Both the position numbers and the translations under genes were made by a program. From positions 57,725,459 through 57,789,458 of the forward strand of contig OX328124.1 in assembly GCA_946811695.1 (NCBI GenBank): 64,000 nt of DNA, written 5' to 3'. The notes under the pieces were generated by a model that made no database searches, was not told the origin of the DNA, and was given only the letters and a program-made list of their open reading frames with translations. The DNA is from Gonocerus acuteangulatus (lineage: Eukaryota; Arthropoda; Insecta; Hemiptera; Coreidae). Positions 11,854 through 24,240 of the stretch are shown here, one piece after another (positions within the stretch are counted from its first letter, which is position 1; every line of letters starts with the position of its first letter).

Positions 11854-12115
11854 ATATCGTCGATACAAATGCAAAGTATCGAATGTGAAAAATGCTTGAT
11901 ACCTTATAGATGACTTTATATGTATTTTATCCTATTATATATTTTTATTAGCCTTAATGCACATTCTTTAGATTGATTTTCTGTAATTGATAATTATTTT
12001 TCTTTAATATTTGAGACTTTGCTACAACGTCTATCAGTCCAACAGCAATGAGAAAATTTGAAAATGAAAAACGCGTTTTTTCACATTCGATAGTTTGCTT
12101 TTGTATCGACGATAT
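11854..12115. mobile_element. MITE 'ATATCGTCGATAC', copy 1
   Basis: Left end ATATCGTCGATACAAATGCA and the reverse complement of the right end ATATCGTCGATACAAAAGCA match over ~40 bp, continuing through TATCGAATGTGAAAA. The same ends bound 25344-25597 and 56325-56572, so this is a dispersed family of about 250-260 bp. No transposase is encoded. In this copy the interior is more divergent than in the other two. Confidence 0.85.
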
Positions 12116-12513
12116 GTTCTAAAATAACTGCATATTTCTTTTCTCTACAAAAAATAAAAAGAAATTTTCTTTTCTGTGGAACACCTAGATTCTATGCTGT
12201 TTATGCATTAACTCTCTGGGTCACGCGCAGAACAAGACAGCATAGAGTGATTTAAATATGAATCAGTGCTACTAAATGAAGAATGCGTGTCTGTGTGTTC
12301 CTTTAATGATGACATTGTCATCGCTTATCAAATGAAGTTTTTGTGAAATTGATACTAGCTTTGGAGTGTCCGTGAACGCAATCTTTTTGCATGTATTACC
12401 TATTATTTTGTTGCCTTCTTGGACTTCAACAAAATTTGTTTTTTCCTGGTTACCCATTATTTTTGACAGAGAGCGGAATGATTTGATTAATTTTTAAATC
12501 CCAATTTAGGCCT
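12116..12513. other. Unassigned non-coding stretch
   Basis: No gene or repeat recognised; the small minus-strand open frame at 12272-12457 has no recognisable motif. Confidence 0.4.
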
Positions 12514-12885
12514 CTCGTCCACTGGAACCGAAAAGCTGCGAAATGAATTCGTCCGAATTCGGACGAATACGCACGAACAATCCCAACACGAGGCTCCATC
12601 ATGGACCGCGTCCATTGGGCCGTATCGTTCGTCCTAATTCGGACGCATTCGTCCGAACTGGTCCGAAGGGCGAACCGATCCCATCCTGCTGGGATTTATA
12701 GTTGCGAAAAGGTGCGAATAGTCATGGTTAAAAATGGACAATGAGTACGAGCCATTAAGTCTACTGCGAATTCGGACGAATACTGATCCAATGGACGACA
12801 AGCATTCGCCCGAATTCGGACGAACGCCGTTAGTCCGAAGAAACGCTGCTTCGCAATTCGCAGCGTTTCGGATCCAGTGGACGAG
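12514..12885. mobile_element. MITE with CTCGTCCACTGGA ends and internal palindromes
   Basis: Left end CTCGTCCACTGGAACCGAAA and the reverse complement of the right end CTCGTCCACTGGATCCGAAA pair over ~30 bp, continuing with GCTGCGAA. The interior repeats ATTCGTCCGAATTCGGACG and half-sites at about 12546, 12630, 12767 and 12804. The local base composition is distinctly GC-richer than the surroundings. The open frame at 12734-12985 crosses the right end and is not a gene. Superfamily is uncertain because no clean target duplication was found. Confidence 0.75.
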
Positions 12886-12889
12886 CAGC

Positions 12890-13900
12890 CAGGACCACTC
12901 TTCGGATCCTATAATTGCAGCAGCCAGGACAATGTTTTGGTGTCATCTTCTGGTCTCTTCTACAATGATGTTCAGCAAATATTGATAGAAATGGGCGATT
13001 CATTTGCTGTGCTTTTGTATTATGAAATAAGGTGAATTGACATTTTATGAGGTATTAATTTAACAACATGACAATTCTTAGGTAAAAAGTAATAACACTT
13101 AATTTTATTCGTGTGGATTACAAAGTTAGAATGATAACGTTTACTTTTCGTTTAAATGTTTCACAGGTTGGCTAATATAAGAATATTTGACAACTTCATA
13201 TATCGCACTAGTATTTCTGAAACTGACAAAACCAAGAATCGGTGTTTTTCAGTTATTACTATGAAAGACATTGGTAAATATCTCTTTATTAACCATCAAA
13301 ACTGATTGTACTGAGAGCTTGTACGCCAGAAGGCACTTGTGTCACTCTTACTGTCGTAAATGCTATTCCCGCCTATATAGAGTGCCATATTTTCAGCTTT
13401 TTTTTTTTTTTTTTCTAAATTGTGTCCCTTTAGAAATGCTAGAGCAACATGACCAATAAGAAAGGTACCCTAAAATGGCCTTTTTGCCAATTTAAAATTT
13501 TACTGGAAACATAATGGGACATTTTTCCCGTGAAGGAACCTCGGCTGCCACATTACTCACTCATCTTATTGAGTTCTCATCTACTTCTTATACAGATAAG
13601 AGTTAATTCCTGCAGTCTTTCAAATGCATATTAGCCTATCTTAATGAAGGACTCGACCTTTTCCCCCATTTAGATGTTTTCGTTTAGATTTGCACTCATC
13701 TATCTCTGTTTTACATCTTGCAGTAATATTACTAACATCTGTAAAGCGTTGAACTCTCTAATTGATAGTAGACGCATTTTTTTGTAACCCTGAATTTACC
13801 ATTCTTTCTTCAGGCCGTGCAATAAATGGGAGCATTGCTAATCCGTCACCTTTCGCAGAACTATATTAGTCCGAACTTCGCTTCAAGACATTATTTTCTT
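12890..13900. other. Unassigned non-coding stretch
   Basis: No supported gene; a T-tract at 13399-13414. Confidence 0.4.
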
Positions 13901-13905
13901 CATAT

Positions 13906-15487
13906 TCAGTCCAGGCAACGAATGCTTGAAAACAACTATAGGTGGAAATTTTTGGAACACAATTTTTGACCTCGCCCCTAGCCTTTAAGCCGGGGGGGAG
14001 GGGGGATTTAGAAGGTCCCATTTTTCGGGTTCTCACTTACATCTCGGAAAGCCTGCGCCCTAGCGCCATGACTATTCTATAACAAATGAAAGCTGATTAA
14101 ATTTCCTACAAGTTCTATTCATTAAAGTTTTCGAGATATTTTTAGTTTTCGAAATATCCGCTCTTGAAAGTCTGTCATTTTGGGGAAAAACACTTTTGCC
14201 GCATATTTTTCCCCCGTTTTGACCGGATAACTCTTCAACGATGTACCGAAATAATAAATAACGGTTATTGGGTTGTAGAGTATTCCCTTCAATAATATAT
14301 ATTACTTTGCTATTTTATGTATTTTCCTTCAAACGTAAAAATAATTTCAGTGTTCATCGTGAAATCTGAAATGTAGCGACAGCCCAGGAAACTAAGAGTT
14401 ATAGGTGGAAATGTTTAGTACACAATTTTTAACTTCATAACTTTGTTTCGGCTAGTTAGGTGGTCAACATATCAAAAGTCCTCACCCGTTGCCTTTGAGC
14501 CGGGGGAAGGGGGGGGGGGTGTTTAGAAGGTCCCATTTTTCGGGTTTTCACTTATATCTCGAAAACCCTGCGTCCTAGCCACATGGCCATTCTATAACAA
14601 ATGAAAGCTTATTAAATTTTCTACAAGTTCTATTCACTGAAGTTTTTCGAAATATCTTTAGTTTTGGAATGCTCTACAACCCCATAACCGACATTTAGTT
14701 TTTGGGTGCATCGTTGAAGAGATATCCGGTCGAGAATAGAAAAAAGTATTTTTCCCCAAAATGACAGACTTTCAAGAGCGGATATTTTGAAAACTAAAGA
14801 TATCTCGAAAAACTCCATTGAACAGAACTTGTAGGAAATTTAATAAGCTGTCATTTATTATAGAATGGTCATGTCGCTAGGACGCAGGGTTTTCGAGATA
14901 TAAGTGAAAACCCGAAAATTGGGACCTTCTAAACCCCTCCTTCCCCCGGCTCAAAGGCAACGGGTGAGGACTTTTGATATGTTGACCACCTAACTAGCCG
15001 AAACAAAGTTATGAAGTTAAAAATTGTGTACTAAACATTTCCACCTATAACTCTTAGTTTCCTGGGCTGTCGCTACATTTCAGATTTCACGATGAACACT
15101 GAAATTATTTTTACGTTTGAAGGAAAATACATAAAATAGCAAAGTAATATATATTATTGAAGGGAATACTCTACAACCCTATAACCGTTATTTATTATTT
15201 CGGTACATCGTTGAAGAGTTATCCGGTCAAAACGGGGGAAAAATATGCGGCAAAAGTGTTTTTCCCCAAAATGACAGACTTTCAAGAGCGGATATTTCGA
15301 AAACTAAAAATATCTCGAAAACTTTAATGAATAGAACTTGTAGGAAATAGCCCCCCCCCCCCCGGCTTAAAGGCTAGTGGCGAGGACTTTTGATATGTTC
15401 ACCTCCTATTCAGCCCAAACAAAGTTACGAAGTCAAAAATTGTGTTCCAAAAATTTCCATCTATAACTGTTCGTTGACTGGACTGAT
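13906..15487. mobile_element. 1.58-kb palindrome with nested direct repeats
   Basis: The left end TCAGTCCAGGCAACGAA is mirrored by TTCGTTGACTGGACTGA at the right. The arms match almost base for base: the block CGAAATGTAGCGACAGCCC-like near 14370 pairs with 15070, and TCAACGATGTACCGAAATAA (14235-14254) with its complement at 15200-15219. The arms meet near 14660-14745. Each arm is itself built from two related units about 465-515 bp apart: GTGGAAATTTTTGGAACACA at 13941 versus GTGGAAATGTTTAGTACACA at 14405. A G-run after TTTAAGCCGG or TTTGAGCCGG recurs in each unit. No transposase is encoded. The left outer unit has lost about 50 bp relative to its mirror. Confidence 0.88.
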
Positions 15488-15489
15488 TG

Positions 15490-16133
15490 GGTCATATCGA
15501 GAAAACAGATTGGTTTCCTAGAAATGCTAAAATCTTCCAATACTTCGAACATCTTCTTGCGAATGTCACTCTTAAAGTCTACAAAGAATGGTAGATTTTC
15601 ATGTATTCAGCTCCTCTCTTCATAAACGTTTTCAGGTCAATGATCTGGTCTGGGAATGGGTTTTCGTTTAAATTATATTCAACATTTCTTTAGCCCAAAT
15701 CTGCAATATTATATTATGCAAGCCGCAAAGATAATTCGTAAGAAAAAGGAGACAGCGTGGATAGAGGAAACAAATATACGAAATCGAGGATCTCCAACGC
15801 ATTAAGGATGACAGACCATATAATACAAAGAAAGAGCAAATTTCAATGTAGCCTCTATCTTTCCATGATCGAGGATAGGAAACAAACTAGGGAACTATAA
15901 AGTGAAGTGTTATTTTTTTCTTTTTAGCGGTTTCTTGTCTCTGTTTACTTCAGTTTTTAGTTGGTTGTTGTTGTTTTTTACATTAAATTTAACAGTAAAA
16001 TGAGTAGTTTAGTACAAGGTAAGAAAATGAGAAACGTATTGGTAATAGTGTTTACCTAGAGCGAACGTGTAGAAGCCGGGGGAGTCATTTCCGCTCAAGA
16101 TTCTGCCAGTTTTCTGTTTTTGGACCTAAAATC

Positions 16134-16187
<54 letters not shown>

Positions 16188-16690
16188 GGATTTCATTTTA
16201 TATTTTCTCGAAAGATAAAAACCTACCAATAATTTCTTTTAATTCTTTGCTTAAGTTCCCGCTGGACGTAGTGTCCCAATTCATTTTTCATTTTAATGCA
16301 TGTTTCGTTTTTGTATTATTTATTTTAATCTGCCTAAAATACTCGTGAGCGTTTCTTGATAAATGCAAAAGCGGATTTCCTTTTTAGATTTACATCTTTG
16401 GTATTAAGTGCTAATTCTGAAGAAGCGCGGACAGCATAATGAGCAGGACGTGGTAAATTTTCTCGAGCCTATCCTTTGTGAAATCTTCCACTACCTTGAG
16501 CCTATTCCGACCCTCCCTAATCCTTAGAGAATCCTACCTATCAACAGCGACGCTATTCAAGCGGAGTAATCCAACAGAGACACATCTTGGAATTTAACCT
16601 ACAAACAGGAAATCCTCCTTCCCCCAGCTAATTTACGTCTCTTAGTTTTACATTTTCCAATTGGTAAAACTTTAGATTTCATTGTTTGTT
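15490..16690. other. Unassigned non-coding stretch
   Basis: No gene recognised. T-rich tract at 16133-16187. Confidence 0.4.
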
Positions 16691-16693
16691 AGG

Positions 16694-16757
<64 letters not shown>
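16694..16757. repeat. (TA)n microsatellite
   Basis: Pure TA dinucleotide run. Confidence 0.97.
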
Positions 16758-16759
<2 letters not shown>

Positions 16760-17639
16760 ACCCTGGGTCAGTATGATTTTAAATACTTTTTGTTAGCTTG
16801 ATAAAGGGATTTCTTGTAAAGCTAATAAAACTATGGCAAAAAGAAAGATACGCGATACCTTAAATGCTCGGGCACAAAGGACGGATCCGTCGCGTCGGGC
16901 AGCGATATCTGACTGATGTATTACACAGTATTTCATTAGCCCCGTCAAACAAAGGACGATCTGTCGCTGCAAGCTTCTCTCAAGTTCTTTATCAGCTTCT
17001 CATTATCAGATTTGTCGCGCGATCAGTTTGGTAAAATGGGAGAATTATTTTTTCTTGCAAATATTCCCTCCTTTTGTTAATATCGTGTACCCAACATCGT
17101 ATTTTCTTTATATTTCGCAATGATAATAGAAGTACTTCTTCCGCGTCCGAACTAATCATTTCCGAAGAAAACTAGTAGTCCAGTCAAATAATACATTGTA
17201 CCTTGCAAAAGGTGAGGTAGAAGATTTTTTTTTTTTTAATTTGTACATATTAGTTTGAATATCAAAAAACCATGTTATCCAACATGGCCAACCCCGGGAG
17301 AACTTTTGACAGCCGGAAAACCACAAAACGTTATTACTTTTTTTGTTATTTTCAAAATATCTCAAAAATGGTTCATTTTAGCGAATATTCTTATGTATAA
17401 AGTTTAAAGATAATTAAATGTACTACAAATATAATCTGTGTAACTATTTTGTTGCGTGAGTAGCATACGCGCTACAGCTTGTTGAATATAGACAATTTTC
17501 TACCGAACTGATTGGTAAAAATGTCTAGAAGTGTGATCATTCTTTTTAAATTTTGACAAGGTTAAATTCGTTTTTGAATTTTCTAATTCTCACGGGTTAT
17601 ATGAACTTTCAGGATTCATTAGAACAGAGTACATTACTT
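16758..17639. other. Unassigned stretch with a GC-richer patch
   Basis: At 16868-17030 the words GACGGATCCGTCGCGTCGGG, GACGATCTGTCGCTGC and TTTGTCGCGCGATCAG recur in a way typical of DNA-transposon ends, but no consistent TIR pair could be drawn. No gene seen. Confidence 0.35.
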
Positions 17640-19085
17640 TGTTGCTATTATTTTACCATTCGTGTAGTCCATGTACCGGAATGTGTAGTGGTCTTAGTCG
17701 TTTTGGGTGCTGTAGATATTTTCGAAGTATTATTTCGTCAATGTGGTTTGGTGTACAAGGGCAGTTTAAAAATTTAGATATTAATGAAATTTTTATACAA
17801 ATTAACATACGTCTACACTCCAATGGATGTTCGCCCATGAGTACACTACTCTTCCGTAATCCAGAATGGACCTGGTGTACGCTCGGTAGAAGTTTAGCAT
17901 TACCCTTCTGTCAGCCCCCCACTGTGTATTAGTAAGGATCCTCAAGAAATGTAACGACATGTTTAGTGGGGTGCCAATGTAAATCTCGAATCAAAATACA
18001 TTTCTAAGATTTTTTTTTTTTTTGTGTTGGATGGAGGTATCCTTTTGAAATGTAGCAGCAGTTCTCCTCTCGCGGAATATATAGTGTTTTTGGGTAAACA
18101 CTATACATTGCTTTTTATCATTTGAAACTTTGAGGCAATTTTGGAAACTCAAATTCTCCAGGTTGCCTATTACCTCTTGGATTTTAACTTGCACTCGTTT
18201 TAGCTTAATTCCCTAATAAGCAAATTATGAACATAAATGGATGGCGTCTATTGCGGTATTGAATAGTTTTCAGAACGCGATCTTGAGGTACCCCATTTTC
18301 CTGGATAAATGATTTTGACAGCAGTCCCCCTACTTTAACTCTGAATTTCTAATCCGAAAGGAAATGTTTTATGAAATTAATATAATTTGCATGGATACTC
18401 CATTTCTATGATTTCGACAAAATAGTCAGGTACCATACTGTATCGCATGCTTTTTCAGTGTCGAATGAAACGGCTATGTTGGATTCCTTGTTCAAAAATT
18501 CATTTACATTTTCATTTTCTAATCGAACTATGTGGTCTATCGTCGAATGGTTCGATCTGAAACAACATTTGAAGGGGTCGGGGCAAAATATGTAGTGCCA
18601 AGCAACATTTTCAATAAAACATAACTGCATTTGCTATATGTTGGATATTAGGTTGGACTATCAGTCTTACTACAAAGTGATCTGTATGATACTTAATTTT
18701 GTTGTCCCTCACCATTAAAACTGATAATTCCGAATAGTATCCAACATATAGCAGCTACAGTTATGTTTTGATAAAAATGTTGCTTGGGACTATTTTTCCC
18801 CGACCTCTTCATTTATTTTCTGAAAGGAGTTTATTTTTGTTAAAGGGTACATAAAAGCCACTTGTTAATCATTCGTTCGTAAGGTTTGCAGCCAGTGAGG
18901 GCTATTGGACTGCAACTAGTAGGGAGAGTACGCTGTTTGTCGTTTTTCAGTCTGGGATTGACTAAAATTATTAATTTTAACAGCAATCTAAAAACTGTGA
19001 AAAACACTATGGAAATCATACTGTCAACTAAGTGCTCCAAATTACAGCTTTTTGATTCGTCATTTTTATTAATAACCTGTCTCAA
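17640..19085 (-). pseudogene. Jockey-clade non-LTR retrotransposon RT, degenerate
   Basis: Reading the minus strand from high to low coordinates gives the RT blocks in order. 19085-18840 encodes S-P-I-A-L-T-G-C then E-R-M-I-N-K. 18630-18406 encodes F-R-S-N-H-S-T-I-D-H-I-V-R-L-E, then A-V-S-F-D-T-E-K-A-C-D-T-V-W, the first catalytic Asp region. About 18340-18250 encodes Q-E-N-G-V-P-Q, the classic G-V-P-Q-G block with a substitution. About 17915-17835 encodes G-A-D-R-R-V-M-L-N-F-Y-R-A-Y, then S-I-L-D-Y-G, the C-terminal thumb. The F-A-D-D block was not found. Several frameshifts and stops separate the pieces. The block order and motifs are characteristic of Jockey elements of arthropods. Confidence 0.75.
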
Positions 19086-19089
19086 TAAT

Positions 19090-19860
19090 AAATAAGATGC
19101 TACGTTTAAAATGAATAAGACGTGGGAAAGAAAATAGCACGGTATTTTCTCTTTCTCTGCTAGTATATTTAATGGGTGGTAACCTGTAGATAACCATCTG
19201 AAAAATCGTTGTTATAAATGGTCGTTAAAACATAAATAAATCAAAATATATAATGACATGCAAAGTTACATGACAATTAAATTATTAATCATTAAGCAAT
19301 AAGCCTGTCTTATGCGCTTTAGGAATTGTGTGTACCATTTAAATTAATCTATATTATTAGGATAATAAAAAAAAAAATCTTTCATTGTAATAAAGCTGAA
19401 AAGATTGGATATTTTCAATTCATTCCTCAATAAAGATAGTCTAAGAATATATTGGATAATATAAGTACTAACTTTATTTCCATTCATCAAATCTATACTA
19501 ACTAGATTTTCGCTAAATATTCAAACATTCTTGAACCTAGAATTGTGTTGTGAAAACCGAAAATCGTATGTATTATACTTCTTTATTTTTAACAAAAACA
19601 AATACCAGCTTATTGATGTGGGAAAAATTTCACAATTCGACGTGACCTCCACAAATCATTGGTGTTTTTTAAAAATAAAAAACTTGTTAGTCACATGTTA
19701 AAATAAAACAATTAAATGTCTGTTAACAAAAATTGACCTGCCATCAGATTGTTTTGGAGAATTCGGTAAGTAGGGGTGACACACTGAACGATGTGTGATT
19801 CTTTTTTATTATTTATTGTCAATAATATGTAATTATTTATTAAGATACAAAGAATGAACG
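19090..19860. other. Unassigned stretch with a SINE B tail-like piece
   Basis: Around 19178-19245, GGTAACCTGTAGATAACC, then CGTTAAAACATAAATAAA resembles the 3' end of SINE B at 47988-48049. Otherwise nothing is recognised. Confidence 0.35.
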
Positions 19861-19868
19861 GTTTCCAG

Positions 19869-20041
19869 GTGACGAATCTTTCGTTGAATGGGGATCAGCA
19901 ATTGAAGACTTATTTTTTGTTTGGTAAGCTAATAAATTCTAAATTACTCACCTAATTTATGAAATCTATCATCACCACTATTACTACTCCATTTTTTTAC
20001 AGGTCTTTTTCAATGAGATTTATACTTTTCACTGGACTTTG
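19869..20041 (+). other. Possible pair of small spliced exons
   Basis: A candidate exon 19869-19923 ends at a consensus donor (G|GTAAGC); a 79-bp AT-rich intron with a polypyrimidine tract ends in TTTTTTTACAG at 20002; a second candidate exon 20003-20041 ends at G|GTAAGT. The frame stays open across the junction, giving a 31-residue peptide beginning D-E-S-F-V-E-W-G. The frame is also open upstream to 19844. No homology is recognised, and both exons are short, so this could be chance. Confidence 0.2.
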
Positions 20042-20044
20042 GTA

Positions 20045-21200
20045 AGTACGTATAGCGATTGCGTCAAATTGACAGTACAAGTTTTTTTCTTTTCACTAAC
20101 TATTTAATGAACGTCAAGCCGACAGCACCTTTCGTCGGTGCTATAATTCCAGAATTCGATATCGTTAATAATGAAAAAAAAAAATATGATTAAGTTTTAC
20201 ATAAAGCCGTAATAAGAAACAACAAATAAGAAACCTATAAATCAGAGAAGAGCTCTCACGTTATAACAATCCGTACAAGCTTTCTTATTGCTCATATATT
20301 TTTTTTAAAAAAAAAGGCCACAGCCTCTCCACAGGCTTTATTTTCATTACAGAGTCAATTTTAGAAGAATAATTGCAATTTGAGTGCTCATCCATAAATA
20401 TATTTTTTTTAAAAACAGGCCGGGGAGGATGACTCTCATCTCGACCCTGGTCATAAGAACGTGTATTTAGAGAAAGAGTACTGAATATGAAAATATTCCT
20501 CTGAAAGTTGACTCGGAGATAAAATAATAAAGCCTTAACAGGTTTTGATCTTTTCTTCACATTCGTGGGATTCTACCATCCCTCTCCAGTCAAAATCTCA
20601 CATTTATTTTAGTTCCCATATAAAATTTTGGAATGCGATGTCAGTTATAAAAAATTATTATAAAATCGTGAATAAATTGATTGATCCTTAGATTTGGGAG
20701 AAAACTAGTTTCGCTTAAGCAATTATAAACTTGATTATCTCGAATATTTCAATAATAATTTTAAATAGATTAAAAATTATTTCATTTTAAGTTGTAACAT
20801 CTCAGTATATAATAGAGCATAGAAAAAAGATGTATTTCTTTACAACATAGCAGGTTATTATATTTATTTTGTTTTAGTTCCATATCTATGAATATTATTA
20901 GTCTACACTCTCTATTAGTCCTTTCTTTTTACAATTTGAAGCACTCAATTACTTATTTCTCAAGTTTTAAAAAGAATGATAATTCAGCTCACATACTTCT
21001 GCATGCTTTTTTTTTTTTTTAATTTACTTTAAAATTCATACAAATCAAATAATTATTAAAGTATGAATGTGTAATTAGCAAAAGTAGTAGTTGTTGTTAA
21101 AACTACGTGCCTGTCATATAAATGATACAACGAATTTATTCAGTTTTAATTGTATTTTTCAATTATTTATTTATTTGTTTTTTTAGGAATATTATCTCGC
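20045..21200. other. Unassigned non-coding stretch
   Basis: AT-rich; no gene or repeat recognised. Open frames here lack any domain signature. Confidence 0.4.
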
Positions 21201-21214
21201 CAGGCCGAAATTTA

Positions 21215-21830
21215 AAATCCGATCCTCTCGTTTATGCTCTCGGCTGCCTTGCCAATTAGGACACTGTGCTTCATTTCAAAGCATGGCACGATGTGTGTGT
21301 TCGCTTTCTACAAATTTGGATTAGGCACACAAATATTTTGTGTCATTTCGAAAGTCAAGTTCGTTAACAAGCATAATCCGTCCACCGGAAGATGGTTATT
21401 TGGGCGCAATTTACGTGAAAAAGTCGTAACGCTTACGTTTCTTGAGTTAGGTAAGCGTTTAATAGGTGATTAAACGTAGGAAATCTAATCTAACCATTCC
21501 CAAGGCCATATCTATAATCTTTGACAAGGGAAATGGAAAAACTAGGCTTTTCTTGGGATTTTCGGATAAATTCCTATGTATCTTGAACCCGGTTGGGAAA
21601 TTGTAGCCTAGCACAGCTACACACATATAAAGGCCTAACCCCTCGAAACTCACAATTTAGGATATTTTACACTATAATCTTGTTATTTAAGCCATTAATC
21701 AAAATATACGATCGGTGGTGACTTATATTATAAAAACGTCCGACTCGCAGGAACTGAGTCATCTTAGCTCGTTACCGTTCTTATCCCTAGTGTCATTTAG
21801 AAAGCTTAAAATAGAAACTGCAAGACAGGA
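21215..21830 (+). repeat. Repeat family F, rearranged copy
   Basis: 21355-21450 (AAGTCAAGTTCGTTAACAAG then CGTAACGCTTACGTTTCTTG) matches family F at 26905-27000 in the same orientation. 21738-21810 (CGACTCGCAGGAACTG, then CATCTTAGC) matches the far end of that family in the opposite orientation (28320-28375 reversed). The copy is therefore internally deleted and partly inverted. Confidence 0.6.
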
Positions 21831-21849
21831 AGGGGATTATTAAAAATGA

Positions 21850-22680
21850 TTAGTTTTTATTAATATTTCACATTTCATTAGTCATATATTCAAAAAAACT
21901 AAAAGTATAAATTCAAAATGTGCGGAACACTAGGACAATTAGATTTATATAATTCGTCCAGAAAACTCGGAAAACACTAAGAAATGACTGTTGCAAATCG
22001 TAATACTACCAACCATCAAAAGAAAAACTAGCTACCCACCATCCTCTTTTACCCGTATAAATAAAAACAGCTCAATAGGAGAGCGCAATGTGGTTTCAGC
22101 AGTAGTGAATGAACATATATTAAGTTAACTGTAATATGACTCTTGGAAGTAGAGAGTCAGTATTCCGTTGCTGAGACTTAAAGCCTTCCTCACATCCTTT
22201 CAAACTGCCTGAAGTCTGAAATGCGCAGCATTAACAGGTATCATTAACTGCGATCATTGTTGACTTACTGGGAATGGAAGGGGGCTGGAAGTACATGAAG
22301 AGGTTCATTGCACTAAGAGAAATGGGACCAAAAATATAAACTTTTCACTCAATGATATAGATGTTTCATGATTTGCGGTGTCACTCCTAAAGAGAACACC
22401 TCTGAGTAGAATGCGGAATCGACTCTACTTTCCTCTATCGATTAAATATTTTAAAGATATAACGATCTTGAAGGGATACACTACTTTTTCAGGGAATTAT
22501 GAAAATATTCAAAACTTAAAATAGCCGATTTCTTCGATATGACGTTGTTGAAGAGTAGTATCCATGTCGGAACAGCGGGCTATCGGTATAGTCGAGAACT
22601 ATCCAAGGGACTCTACATTCCATTCTGTACCCTAATGTAAACATACATGGCGAGGTTTGAAATTATTGAAGACCAGCACG
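21850..22680. other. Unassigned non-coding stretch
   Basis: No supported gene; it may contain decayed upstream parts of the LINE fragment that follows. Confidence 0.35.
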
Positions 22681-23300
22681 GAAATCCATTTACACTGACC
22701 GCATCCGCAATTTCCAAGAAAAATAACAAATATCATGATGAGAAGCAATGACACTGTTATTCGGCGGACGCTGCTATATTCTCGTCGTTATCCAAAACTT
22801 CTTTAAAATAAAATGGAGTGAATTTTTTTAATTTTTTTTTTATTCGAGTAAAATTGCCAAACGCCACAAGCACATACACAGCAGAACTTAAGGGAATTCT
22901 TTTGGCCTTTTTAAATATTAGAAATACTAACGAACACTGCATTATTTCTACTGATTCTCTCGGCTGACTTCATTCCCTCTCTGATATGTAAAGTACACAT
23001 CCAATTATTACACAAATACTTTTTCAACTTTACAATACCTGGAGATGACAACATATCAAGAATTACGGATGCAGAGCTTAATATAGCCTAATTAGCTAAA
23101 GTACTGCCCAAAAGACATTAATCAGATGACTAAACAAGACAAACGCTGTTACAAAAAGATACATAATGAACAATTGTCAAACTGACTCGACATAAGCAAA
23201 ACACAAAAAGTTCCGACCGATTAAGCCGACTGTACAAACCTGGAGTTCCAGTATTCGGAATGTAAGGCGATAAGAGGTCATGTTTACTAGACTACGTTCC
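22680..23300 (+). pseudogene. Non-LTR retrotransposon RNase H domain remnant
   Basis: One frame at 22851-23040 encodes T-Y-T-A-E-L-K-G-I-L-L-A-F, the RNase H block with a conserved Glu, then I-I-S-T-D-S-L, the block with a conserved Asp, with in-frame stops afterwards and H-P-I-I-T-Q-I-L. Further on, about 23275-23325, R-G-H-V-Y, then F-L-F-D-D-K-A-P resembles the R-I-G-H-T...F and zinc-knuckle approach found after RNase H in I, R1 and Jockey-related LINEs. There are at least five stops. The RT domain upstream is unrecognisable. Which clade it belongs to is not settled. Confidence 0.65.
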
Positions 23301-23459
23301 TATTTGATGACAAAGCACCTATTTGATATTTGTTCACTAGAAACATTCCTATTTAACGACTAAGCAGGATAAATCTAATTGTACACTTAGCGAAGTTCCA
23401 CTAACAATCAACCACATATGTACTTACAAAAGGCTAAGAAAGAGAAGTCATCGGCTTAC

Positions 23460-24238
23460 AAGAATTGCTTAAACAGGACAGTACAAACTGATAACATTCT
23501 AAAATATTTAATAATTAAAAATAAGTTCCAACTTTTTTAAAAATCTTTTTTATATTTTTTTTTATTTGACTTATGTAACAATTTTTTTTATTTTAAATTT
23601 CTTTTTTTCACAAATACTGGTATATGTTTCCTTTTTTAAAAAAAATTCTATAATTTACGTTTTCCTTTTCTTTTCCTAGTTTATAGTACCTATAGTGAAT
23701 GGAATATTTCGTTTAGTCCGCACATAGACATAAAGAGTAAATCACCTTCCTCTGTACCCTCAATAATAAATACCCCTATCGAACATTGTAGACTAGACGT
23801 CGTCTCTTTTCACTTTTTATCTCTGACCAAAATTTATAAAATTTTGTTTTCTCATAAAATACACAAGCATAAATAAATCGCCATCCTCTTAAAAGATGAA
23901 TAAAATTTACTATTTTTAAACATCTATAGTGAATGAAGTGTAGAGATAATATTAAGGGAGAAAATTACATGGAAGGCATTACTGGCTTAGGAAATCACGT
24001 ACTCTTGGCCTTGGCTCCCACATCGATACATCGATTAAGTAGGTTAGTTTAACTACTTTCCAAACATGGCTTTTATTTTATTCTATGTTTACATTAGTTT
24101 CACATAACATGTTTTCACCTAATTTTTTGCAACAATTTTGAAAAATATGGCTGCATGTATGCACACATTTTTTATCTTCAAAAAATATGTAGTGTGAGTC
24201 TAAAAACGTAGCTCTTTTTTCTTTTTTTTTTGTTTTTT
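23460..24238. other. Unassigned non-coding stretch
   Basis: AT-rich, T-runs near 23540-23640; no gene recognised. Confidence 0.4.
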
Positions 24239-24240
24239 TC

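Noticed and set aside
16868..17030. hAT-like element with GTCGCGTCGGG words
   Set aside because: The repeated words do not form a consistent pair of terminal inverted repeats, and no duplication was found.
17553..17932. Plus-strand frames of 74 and 97 residues
   Set aside because: The minus strand carries recognisable Jockey RT C-terminal motifs here; the plus-strand frames are shadows.
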